Source: a virus
Virus record (IMG/VR): IMGVR_UViG_3300008218_000079
Span: 1-20,061 of that record
Reading direction: 5' to 3' (one strand)
DNA length: 20,061 nt
Made by a program: the position numbers and the translations under genes. Every line of letters begins with the position of its first letter. The stretch's first letter is position 1. The notes under the pieces were generated by a model. That model had not been told where the DNA came from, did no database searches, and was given only the letters and a program-made list of their open reading frames with translations. Positions 1 to 6,153 of the stretch are shown piece after piece.

Positions 1-240
1 CCTTACGTCTTCTCTTTGTGATTTATGTCCATTTATATATGCAGCTATTCCATCAACATGTTTCATAAGATATACCCACAAGACAAACTTTCTATCTGAT
101 CCTGTTTGATCTGCTATTCTATCAAAGTTAGCGAATACATTATCTTCATCATGAGCATATTCTTTTTGTCCTTCTTTATGCATCTTAAGGATTGAATCAA
201 ATATTGTATTCATTAACTCTATCATTTCTTTACTCTTCAT
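1..240 (-). CDS. Hypothetical phage protein, C-terminus outside window
   Basis: This is the first 80 codons of an open frame that runs off the left edge, so the gene is partial. The ATG lies inside the end of the upstream 73 aa gene, with an 11-base overlap that suggests translational coupling. The visible part is mostly charged helices, beginning MKSKEMIELMN, then a segment containing EYAHDEDNVFANFDRIA and a hydrophobic helix with VLWVYLMKHVDGIAAYI. The asparagine, phenylalanine and lysine-histidine pattern resembles small phage proteins found among nucleotide-metabolism and replication genes, but I cannot assign a function. No signal peptide or membrane segment is visible. Confidence 0.75.
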   Translation of the reverse strand, partial: MKSKEMIELMNTIFDSILKMHKEGQKEYAHDEDNVFANFDRIADQTGSDRKFVLWVYLMKHVDGIAAYINGHKSQREDVR

Positions 241-451
241 TCCATACTCCTACCATATCATGAAATTCTCGTAATTTACTTAATGTCAAGTATATATGAT
301 CATCTCTTTTATCTTCTTCATAGTGTTTTTGTTCAGTTTCCAGATATACATTTAATACCTTGTTTACATCTTCCATAGCATCTTCAACAGCATATTGCCA
401 TTCACCAAATGCAGCTGCTACTTTTTTACAACAGTTTTTATCTAAGTTCAT
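230..451 (-). CDS. Small hypothetical protein, 73 aa
   Basis: The 73 aa frame starts MNLDKNCCKK and is acidic and helical throughout, with a D/E-rich stretch around residues 40-52. The start is supported by an AGAGGT ribosome binding site a few bases upstream. It follows the primase-helicase gene after a 12-base gap, and its end overlaps the next gene by 11 bases, so it is part of the same transcript. There is no recognisable domain. The paired cysteines near the N-terminus are too few to call a metal site. Position at the end of the replication block is the only hint of function. Confidence 0.7.
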   Translation of the reverse strand: MNLDKNCCKKVAAAFGEWQYAVEDAMEDVNKVLNVYLETEQKHYEEDKRDDHIYLTLSKLREFHDMVGVWNEE

Positions 452-463
452 CTTATTACCTCT

Positions 464-2233
464 TTATTCTTCATACGGAACCATCCTTACATTATCTATT
501 CCTAGTTTTATGTTTAAAGTTTCACGTTCTCTATTCTTATCGCTTACAAGCTGCAACATTTTAATTTCACCTTGATCATTTTTGAAAGGTTTTAATGATA
601 ATATCTTATTTGCATTATAAGCAACTCTGAAAGAACCTCTGGAAGATGCTATATTCATACCTTCTACCATAGCTTGTTTACTGATCTCACTAACTGTAAA
701 TACTATTACTTGATGTTTTACTGCTAATTCCATCAAAGCCTGTGAAGCTTCCTCAACTTTCATGTTATGATCACGCTGTTTGCTCCTAAATAGGCCCATA
801 TGGTCAACAACTACTATTTCTGGCTTAACAGGTAGGGTAGTTATTCTTTTTTCTAATTCATGCGTATATAGCGATGCAAAGTCTACAGTTAACCAATCAA
901 AACTTTGGCTTAAACCATTATTATATTCTTTATAATGCGCTATTAATTGTTCTTCTGTCCAACCTTTATCTATCATAGCAAATCTAGACCATATTTGTCT
1001 TGGAGACATTTCCATCTCTATAAAATAAGTGGGACGTTTAAATAGAACCATTAGATTTTGTAATAACATTGTTTTCATAGAAGCTGGAGGAGCCTGTAAG
1101 ATAACAACTTCACCTGGATAGACAGGGAAATTGCAATTATTATAGATTTCACTAAAATTAATTGGATTTAAATTTCTTTTATAAAATTCAATCATTTCTT
1201 TTTCCATCATTTCAGCATTCATTGTATTTTGTGATTTTTTAGATTTAAACAATCTGCAAGTATTTTGACAATGTTTATCCATAACTATATCATGACATCC
1301 ATATCTATAGCCACTACCATCGTGACCATCATAACAATTATCAATAATTGTATCTATTTCTTTTTGTTTAAAAGGTTTGTCTGGATTGTCTACTCTTTTT
1401 CTCCAGTCATTCATTAACAATCTAACAGTATCTTCTGGATATAACCATCTCATCCAAGCAGCTAATCTTAAAGCTACCAGATGTCTACTTCCAATTACAG
1501 AACCATACAACATTCTTTGAATACATGGATAGTTCATTGGGTCTGGTTGTCTTCCTTTTGATAGGACAGGCTCCTCAGTCAGTGTGTGCGATGTTGGCTG
1601 ACTTGCTCCTAATACATCAAATACTACATTACATTCTATATCATCATTAGAGACTTTTTGAGGTTTAGATGCGTATTGTTCTATTTCTCGAACAAAATCT
1701 TTATCATCTTTCTCTAATATATTTAATATGGGATCTATTTCTACTTTCCATAGATTGGATTTGCTATTTCTGGTATTTACTAGTCTAATAATTCTAGTTT
1801 TATCAGTTACAGCTGGATCAGCGTATTCAAATATACCTTTAGACGTCAACTCTTTCTTGACTTTAATATGTAAATCATCACATGGCTGCCATCTAAATGC
1901 TGATGAATGGATACCAACATGAAATCCAGTACCACTAAAATATATTTTGTATGCTAAATTTGCATCATCTAGCATAATCATTAATCCCAATAATTTGTTT
2001 CGTGCATTTATTGGATTAGTTCCATCTACGTCTAATATAAATTCATCAGGCATATATATAGGCCCATCATACCCAGCTAATTTGCCTTTCTTTTGTACAT
2101 AATTGATAACATTATTATCATAATCATATAAAGAAACAAATGTATCCCTATCTAGTCCCATCCATTCTCCAGCTCTTGATGCTTCTTGGAAATGACATCT
2201 ATTAGACAATCCAAAAGCAAATTCTTTAATCAT
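464..2233 (-). CDS. AEP-type primase fused to RecA-fold replicative helicase
   Basis: At 589 aa this is most likely the phage primase-helicase. The N-terminal half looks like an archaeo-eukaryotic primase (AEP): DVD at residues 68-70 as metal-binding acidic pair, SGTGFHVGIHS at 100-110 as the SxH-like motif, and RIIRLVNTRNSKS at 147-159. A cysteine group follows (C300, C313, C322, C326, with YRYGCHD), as in other AEP-helicase fusions, probably binding zinc or an Fe-S cluster. The C-terminal half is a DnaB/RecA-like motor: P-loop position 381-388 (APPASMKT), Walker B IVVVDH at 473-478, and a following TVSEIS strand. The P-loop is odd because both signature glycines are replaced. The start is separated from the upstream stop by one base, and the RBS (AAAGGAAAA) is weak, so coupling is likely. 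Assignment as primase-helicase is strong; the active state of each half is inference. Confidence 0.82.
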   Translation of the reverse strand: MIKEFAFGLSNRCHFQEASRAGEWMGLDRDTFVSLYDYDNNVINYVQKKGKLAGYDGPIYMPDEFILDVDGTNPINARNKLLGLMIMLDDANLAYKIYFSGTGFHVGIHSSAFRWQPCDDLHIKVKKELTSKGIFEYADPAVTDKTRIIRLVNTRNSKSNLWKVEIDPILNILEKDDKDFVREIEQYASKPQKVSNDDIECNVVFDVLGASQPTSHTLTEEPVLSKGRQPDPMNYPCIQRMLYGSVIGSRHLVALRLAAWMRWLYPEDTVRLLMNDWRKRVDNPDKPFKQKEIDTIIDNCYDGHDGSGYRYGCHDIVMDKHCQNTCRLFKSKKSQNTMNAEMMEKEMIEFYKRNLNPINFSEIYNNCNFPVYPGEVVILQAPPASMKTMLLQNLMVLFKRPTYFIEMEMSPRQIWSRFAMIDKGWTEEQLIAHYKEYNNGLSQSFDWLTVDFASLYTHELEKRITTLPVKPEIVVVDHMGLFRSKQRDHNMKVEEASQALMELAVKHQVIVFTVSEISKQAMVEGMNIASSRGSFRVAYNANKILSLKPFKNDQGEIKMLQLVSDKNRERETLNIKLGIDNVRMVPYEE

Positions 2234-2234
2234 A

Positions 2235-2420
2235 TCATTTTCCTTTCTTGTTTTTATTCTTTAAATCTATCAAAGTGTTAAAAGGCCAAGGTAATTCTTT
2301 TTTTAATCTATAAGCTCTTTCATGAAAGCTTTCTTTTCTATCTGGTTTATTAGATTTTTTAGCATTTTTACCACCATTTGATGATCTTGATTTATCTCCT
2401 AGTTTTGCCAATCCTGCCAT
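2235..2420 (-). CDS. Small basic hypothetical protein, 61 aa
   Basis: This 61 aa, lysine- and serine-rich, strongly basic protein starts MAGLAKLGDKS and ends in a KNKNKKGK tail. An AGGAGG ribosome binding site sits five bases ahead of the ATG. The first half looks disordered (SSNGGKNAKKSNKPDRK); the second half may form a helix plus a PWPFNTL motif. Its stop is one base from the primase-helicase start, so the two are translationally coupled. A nucleic-acid-binding accessory of the helicase is possible from charge and position, but that is inference; I recognise no family. Confidence 0.72.
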   Translation of the reverse strand: MAGLAKLGDKSRSSNGGKNAKKSNKPDRKESFHERAYRLKKELPWPFNTLIDLKNKNKKGK

Positions 2421-2428
2421 GATTCCTC

Positions 2429-2623
2429 CTATTCTATTTTAGTTCCTTTAAATTTTTCAATAATCAGCTTTAGTAATGGATGTTCTTTTTCTATTATTAT
2501 TCCATGATTTAACATTGCATTAGCTGATTCTGATACCCAAACACATTTACGACATCCTGGACATTTCTTATCGTTACAAGTTTCTGCTTGTATTTTAGCC
2601 TCTTCTGTTTGACAAAACCACAT
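2429..2623 (-). CDS. Small cysteine-rich hypothetical protein, 64 aa
   Basis: I chose the ATG that gives MWFCQTEEAK because AAAGGAGAG precedes it at good spacing; a frame-compatible ATG 30 bases upstream has no RBS and sits next to a stem-loop. The 64 aa protein holds a compact cysteine group, C4, C16, C21, C24 and C27 (CNDKKCPGCRKC), typical of a small zinc-binding knuckle. The rest is a helix with an HPLLKLIIEKF segment. It lies between the SSB-like gene and the basic 61 aa protein, so a role with replication proteins is plausible. No family assignment is possible from sequence alone. Confidence 0.72.
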   Translation of the reverse strand: MWFCQTEEAKIQAETCNDKKCPGCRKCVWVSESANAMLNHGIIIEKEHPLLKLIIEKFKGTKIE

Positions 2624-2649
2624 ATTCTCTCCTTTCTTTAATTGATATA

Positions 2650-2713
2650 ACACCTATCAACAGCTTGTCTTACACGGACTCGCCTCTCCTGATTCGGAAT
2701 TGATGATAGGTGT
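2650..2713 (-). ncRNA. Intergenic branched stem-loop between SSB-like gene and 64 aa gene
   Basis: A perfect 10 bp closing stem pairs 2650-2659 (ACACCTATCA) with 2704-2713 (TGATAGGTGT). The 44-base interior can form two further short arms (TTCC/GGAG and GTC/GAC type), giving a three-way junction. It fills the gap between two genes of one operon and has no T-tract, so it is not an ordinary terminator. It could be a processing or stability element, or a small structured RNA. Confidence 0.5.
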
Positions 2714-2732
2714 CAGTGATCTTTATGTGATA

Positions 2733-3281
2733 TTAGATTGGTAATCCATCACTATCGTCGCTAGTATTCTCAGTATTAGATGTAAATGGAAATGTTGCTT
2801 CTCCACTATCTTCTTCGTCTTTAACGACATATTTCTTGTAATATTTTTCAGATTGTTGTTTCCAGTAACTAATATCATCATCTGAAAACTCTTCAATCTC
2901 ATTCTTAAACTCAGTTGGAGCTACAGAAGATAATATTCTACTGTATTCTCCATCTTTGTAAAAGTATACATTGATATGTTTACCAATTAAACTAGCAGGA
3001 CTATCATCTATCTTAACTACACTTTCACCATTAGCACCATTAAGCACTTCAGTTATGCCAGCATTTGCAAATCGGAATAATCTGCCTATAGCAAATTCCT
3101 CTCCATTTGCGCCCTCTTTAGCATAGATTCTTAGGTTAAGTGAGTCAGGATAATCCTTGAAATAGCAATCTACGTATTTGGTACCATTATAGTCCCCATA
3201 TACTGCTTTAATTATCTCCACTTGTTTCCAACCTGGAGAAAATTTAGATCCACTATTCTTTTTAATCGTTAGTGTTCGCAT
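2733..3281 (-). CDS. Probable single-stranded DNA-binding protein
   Basis: This 182 aa protein starts MRTLTIKKNS after a perfect AAGGAGGT ribosome binding site. The first 115 residues are rich in alternating beta-strand patterns (WKQVEIIKAVYGDYNGTKYV, SLNLRIYAKEG, HINVYFYKDGEYSRIL) compatible with an OB fold. The last 50 residues are acidic and disordered and end DDSDGLPI, which resembles the acidic, proline-containing tip by which SSBs recruit replication partners. The gene overlaps the RecA-like ATPase gene by 20 bases and precedes the primase-helicase, a usual place for a phage SSB. Function is inferred from architecture and context, as no unique signature residue is visible. Confidence 0.6.
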   Translation of the reverse strand: MRTLTIKKNSGSKFSPGWKQVEIIKAVYGDYNGTKYVDCYFKDYPDSLNLRIYAKEGANGEEFAIGRLFRFANAGITEVLNGANGESVVKIDDSPASLIGKHINVYFYKDGEYSRILSSVAPTEFKNEIEEFSDDDISYWKQQSEKYYKKYVVKDEEDSGEATFPFTSNTENTSDDSDGLPI

Positions 3282-4026
3282 TCGACACCTCCTTATTTAG
3301 AGTTTGTAGACTATATGTTTTACCACTACCAGGAGATCCGATGATAAGTATTTTAGCACCTTCAAATCCTTTATTGTTAGCAGCATCAATTACCAATTGA
3401 TAGTCTTGAGGTATTTGAGCATCTAGAAGTCCTGTTCGATCTTTAGCATCGTTGTACATTTCACTTCTTTCAGTTACCCAAATATATTCCCTCTTTCCAC
3501 TAGGATTGATAATAGTTTTTGAGTAGAACACAAAATCAAACCATTTAGATAAGTCTTCTTTACTAGATCCATCTATATATGGTTGTATTTTAGTTGTTCC
3601 ATCGTCCATTGTGCTCATTTTTGAATGAGAGGTACAGATAACTATACCTGGTATCCTAGTTATAAACTCTAAGGCTGTATCGATTTTGTTTTTCAGCCTC
3701 CCCCAATCTTGAAGCTTCATGACACCATTTTTATCACATAAACTTCTTTGGTATTTTTTACAGAGTTCTGATACTGTGTCAACTACTAATGCGTCAACTA
3801 TAGTACCATTTTTTAAGGTGACTTGTTGATCTTCATGAGATACTTCTAAGTCTCCTATTTTTTGCGTGACTACTACTTTGTCTTGTTTGTATATACCACC
3901 TATAATCTTGAGAAATTGATCCCAAGTATAAGGATGTAATACAGGATAGCCAAACATTGTCTTTATTGCATCTTTAGAACCTAAAGTTTTACTTCCATGC
4001 TCTAAATCAAAATATAAAGTTTTCAT
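3262..4026 (-). CDS. RecA/Sak4-like P-loop ATPase, circularly permuted
   Basis: This 254 aa protein has the elements of a phage RecA-like (Sak4/AAA_24-type) recombination ATPase, but in rotated order. It begins MKTLYFDLEHGSK, the strand and D-x-E-x-G segment that normally follows the P-loop helix. Walker B (DALVVDTVSEL) is at residues 78-88, an ICTSHSKMS strand at 130-138, and the usual C-terminal AKDRTGLLDAQIP at 194-206. Only then comes the Walker A, GSPGSGKT at 230-237, followed by one helix and the stop. The N-terminus is secure: AGGAGGG lies just upstream of the ATG and an in-frame TAG is 12 bases upstream. The protein probably acts in strand annealing or recombination with the adjacent SSB, whose gene it overlaps. 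Family membership is well supported; the permutation is read directly from motif order. Confidence 0.8.
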   Translation of the reverse strand: MKTLYFDLEHGSKTLGSKDAIKTMFGYPVLHPYTWDQFLKIIGGIYKQDKVVVTQKIGDLEVSHEDQQVTLKNGTIVDALVVDTVSELCKKYQRSLCDKNGVMKLQDWGRLKNKIDTALEFITRIPGIVICTSHSKMSTMDDGTTKIQPYIDGSSKEDLSKWFDFVFYSKTIINPSGKREYIWVTERSEMYNDAKDRTGLLDAQIPQDYQLVIDAANNKGFEGAKILIIGSPGSGKTYSLQTLNKEVSNANTND

Positions 4027-4055
4027 ACTTCCCTCCTACGTTATTGTTTGAATAT

Positions 4056-4363
4056 AATGCCCTGTGACTTGTAGCCATATTCGTTGATCCTCTCGGACTA
4101 TTTCATATAGCGTTCGTATAACTATATCCCGCTTTTAACGGCTAGATGTTAACTTGTTAATTCTCGTATGAATACACATAGATCCCTTAATTGTTAATAT
4201 ATTGTGCACTTAAAATTTTCATAAACAAATCATAGCTTTCTAGATAGGAAAACTCAAGGTTTAAAAAAAATTAGTTAATATATATATTAATATCTTAGTC
4301 ACTATCAAAAATCAATGTTTACATCCATATAGATTCACATATTACCCCGTCGTACAGGGCATT
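4056..4363 (-). ncRNA. Candidate large structured RNA upstream of RecA-like gene
   Basis: A perfect 10 bp pairing joins 4056-4065 (AATGCCCTGT) to 4354-4363 (ACAGGGCATT), closing about 290 bases. On the minus strand the interior contains a 6 bp hairpin (ATATAG/CTATAT), a hairpin with a GAGA (GNRA-class) tetraloop closed by TCC/GGA, a CCG/CGG hairpin and a GTATTCATAC hairpin. It ends just before the RBS of the RecA-like gene. A 5-base complementarity (4296-4300 with 4096-4100) resembles group I P7 but the other conserved elements are not evident. Strand is assumed from the flanking operon. Confidence 0.4.
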
Positions 4364-4431
4364 TTATTGAATATTGGATTAGAATTTACGTAACTTATTT
4401 AAATTCACCAAGCTTTTTTTATATAAATTTT

Positions 4432-4492
4432 TGGCATACAATTGCATCGGTTCTCTATCAGATTAAGCTAAACTCTTGCTTTGGGTATGCCA
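4432..4492 (-). ncRNA. Intergenic stem-loop with 8 bp closing stem
   Basis: TGGCATAC at 4432-4439 pairs perfectly with GTATGCCA at 4485-4492, enclosing 45 bases that can form a smaller AGC/GCT arm. It is too short and lacks the T-arm signature to be a tRNA. It belongs to the same architectural class as the other intergenic elements of this operon. Confidence 0.45.
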
Positions 4493-4508
4493 GCCAAATT
4501 TAGGAGGA

Positions 4509-4541
4509 GAGGGGCTTAACCATGTCCAAGAAAAACCCCTC
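4509..4541 (-). terminator. GC-rich hairpin downstream of the E1-like gene
   Basis: GAGGGG at 4509-4514 pairs with CCCCTC at 4536-4541 across a 21-base loop, 19 bases past the E1 stop codon. There is no T-tract after the stem on the minus strand, so it may be a leaky terminator or an RNA-stabilising 3' hairpin for the conjugation operon rather than a classical intrinsic terminator. Confidence 0.35.
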
Positions 4542-4559
4542 ACTCTATATGACATGTCA

Positions 4560-5231
4560 TTAAACTATCATTTTACTTTTATCCAAATTCATGGTTGGAA
4601 AATGAAAGTTCAATTTTTTATGATATGGTTGATTAGTAATCAATTTTCTTATAGTGTTAACTATAAAACTTCCACTCATATTAGAACAATAACTGGTAGC
4701 TTTAGCATTGCAAGGCTCTGTAGAACCTTCTTCATCACTATACCAAGTGCCTTTATATTCTCTAACTGTTGGGTTCTTTATTGTATATTGTTGATAATGT
4801 TCAGCTCCCATTCTACCATCTATTATAAATAGAGGTTTAAAGCTTGCATCATTACATACTATTCTTACAGCTTCTAACCTTGCAGACATTGAATCAAATC
4901 CTAATATAACTATATCTTTCTTTTGAAGATCAGGACTCCATAAATCATAGCTAAACTCCCCATAACATGTTGTTATATTTGTAGATAAATTAATAGATTT
5001 TAATTGCTCGGCTAATGCATATACTTTATCTTTACCTATATCTTCTTCAAGATATTGAGATACCCCTATATTTTCTACATCTACTTTATCCATATCATAT
5101 AATACAAACTTTTCAGCTCCACTTCTAGCTAATTGAGTGGCTACGGAGCTCCCAATGGCTCCGCAACCAAGTATATGAAATGTATATTTATGCATACTAT
5201 CTACTATATCTTTAAATCTAGTTATTATCAT
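4560..5231 (-). CDS. E1/ThiF-like Ubl-activating enzyme
   Basis: I start this 223 aa protein at the ATG that overlaps the JAB stop codon (ATGA); a TTG six bases upstream is also in frame. It is a Rossmann-fold E1/MoeB/ThiF-type adenylating enzyme. Numbering from the ATG, the nucleotide loop is GCGAIGS (22-28), the acidic DMDKVDVEN segment at 46-54 holds the ribose-contacting aspartate and conserved asparagine, lysines of GKDK lie at 67-69, and GFDSMSAR at 111-118 carries the Mg-binding aspartate. The candidate catalytic cysteine is C174 (GSTEPC), with C182 as alternative. Such enzymes adenylate the C-terminal glycine of a ubiquitin-like protein. It lacks any fused E2 or rhodanese domain and is close to the minimal family length. 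It is the last gene of the Ubl-E2-JAB-E1 operon. Confidence 0.88.
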   Translation of the reverse strand: MIITRFKDIVDSMHKYTFHILGCGAIGSSVATQLARSGAEKFVLYDMDKVDVENIGVSQYLEEDIGKDKVYALAEQLKSINLSTNITTCYGEFSYDLWSPDLQKKDIVILGFDSMSARLEAVRIVCNDASFKPLFIIDGRMGAEHYQQYTIKNPTVREYKGTWYSDEEGSTEPCNAKATSYCSNMSGSFIVNTIRKLITNQPYHKKLNFHFPTMNLDKSKMIV

Positions 5232-6151
5232 TGCCAATTCCCTTCTATAGTATTAATAGCTTCCATATCATCCATTTCATCATCATCTTTTGTTAAATCA
5301 TACTCAACATAATCACTAGCAGTATTAATTAATATCCTATCAATAGTAGCCTTAGCCTCTTTAGTAACGGAAATAGGATTATCTTCTCCTAATTGCTCAT
5401 TAATTTCATCAATTTCAGCCACATAATCATGATATACTAATGTACCATTAATTAATTTATTCATTAATTTATCAACTAAATCAAGTATTACACCATATGT
5501 CGCAGTGGGATCTAAATTATAAGTATTAGTATTAAATAAATTACTTTGATATCCTCGTCTATAATATGAATATCCTGTATTAGGATTTTTAAGCATCAAA
5601 TTATTTGCATACTTAGAATTAGTTGGTATTGGGCTGGAACATTTTTCTTCAACTTCTTTCATAATAGATTTAGGAATTTTCTTTTCTCTCTTATGAATAA
5701 TCTCAAGTTTTATATCTTTTGCATATACAACTGGCTTCCAATATGAAACTCTAAATATATGTCCATATGGATCTTCATTCCAGCTGACTACTAAAGAATA
5801 ACTTATATTACTATCAGAAGCTTCTTCCATAGTATCTGTATCAGTTTTACTCCAAAATGCTCCCATTGTATGATGACTATGCCACCAACAGAACGTATAA
5901 TCATATTTATTATATTTCTGATCAACTTTAGTATAATATACAGCTAATTCATCTTTATCTAAATCACAATTTCCACCACTAATTGTTTGTTTTAAAATTA
6001 CTGGATCTATTAATTCATAATTCCCATCATTATCTTTTAATATTACACACATTCCACCAATTTCTGACTTAAATTCATTTTTAGCACAATGTGCATAGTT
6101 TAGTATTTTGTCAAATGTTTTCTCTTTAATAGAGAATATTGCATCGTCCAT
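5228..6151 (-). CDS. JAB/MPN (JAMM) metalloprotease
   Basis: This 307 aa protein carries a complete JAMM zinc site: E30 in KSEIGG, then HSH at 91-93, seven residues, S101, two residues and D104 (HSH-x7-SxxD). JAB/JAMM enzymes are deubiquitinase-like peptidases that cut after a Ubl C-terminal glycine, either maturing the precursor or removing it from targets. The catalytic domain fills the first half; the remaining 150 residues are helical with an acidic end (LTKDDDEMDD) and are unassigned. The ATG has AGGAGG nine bases upstream and follows the E2 stop by two bases, and its own stop overlaps the E1 start, so dosage is coupled to both partners. There is no NlpC/P60 domain as in phage tail-assembly JAB proteins. 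Confidence 0.9.
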   Translation of the reverse strand: MDDAIFSIKEKTFDKILNYAHCAKNEFKSEIGGMCVILKDNDGNYELIDPVILKQTISGGNCDLDKDELAVYYTKVDQKYNKYDYTFCWWHSHHTMGAFWSKTDTDTMEEASDSNISYSLVVSWNEDPYGHIFRVSYWKPVVYAKDIKLEIIHKREKKIPKSIMKEVEEKCSSPIPTNSKYANNLMLKNPNTGYSYYRRGYQSNLFNTNTYNLDPTATYGVILDLVDKLMNKLINGTLVYHDYVAEIDEINEQLGEDNPISVTKEAKATIDRILINTASDYVEYDLTKDDDEMDDMEAINTIEGNWQ

Positions 6152-6153
6152 AT

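Larger units (their letters stand above)
4027..4559. other. Non-coding, structured intergenic region
   Basis: About 530 bases without a convincing gene separate the E1-like gene from the RecA-like gene. The stretch holds three paired elements listed separately (4056-4363, 4432-4492, 4509-4541), an AT-rich core (4261-4295) and short hairpins. A weak minus-strand promoter-like pair, TTGATT with TATTAA 17 bases apart, lies around 4286-4314. A 13-codon plus-strand frame near 4521 has an RBS-like sequence but no other support. Confidence 0.6.

Noticed and set aside
4056-4363. Group I intron between E1 and RecA-like genes
   Set aside because: Only a P7-like GACTA/TAGTC pair is suggestive; P and Q elements and a guide pairing are not visible, the R-S distance is large, and both flanking genes are complete with their own start and stop.
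4521-4562. 13-codon plus-strand leader peptide with an AGGAGG upstream
   Set aside because: No plus-strand gene follows it, and it overlaps the GAGGGG/CCCCTC hairpin; the RBS-like bases are explained by that stem.
4476-4832. Plus-strand 118-codon frame overlapping the E1 gene
   Set aside because: It lies antisense to the conserved E1 C-terminus, has no homologous features, and shows shadow-frame composition.
5228-6151. JAB protein as a phage tail-assembly (NlpC/P60-JAB, lambda K-like) component
   Set aside because: There is no NlpC/P60 domain, no tail genes nearby, and it is coupled to E2 and E1 genes on the replication strand.
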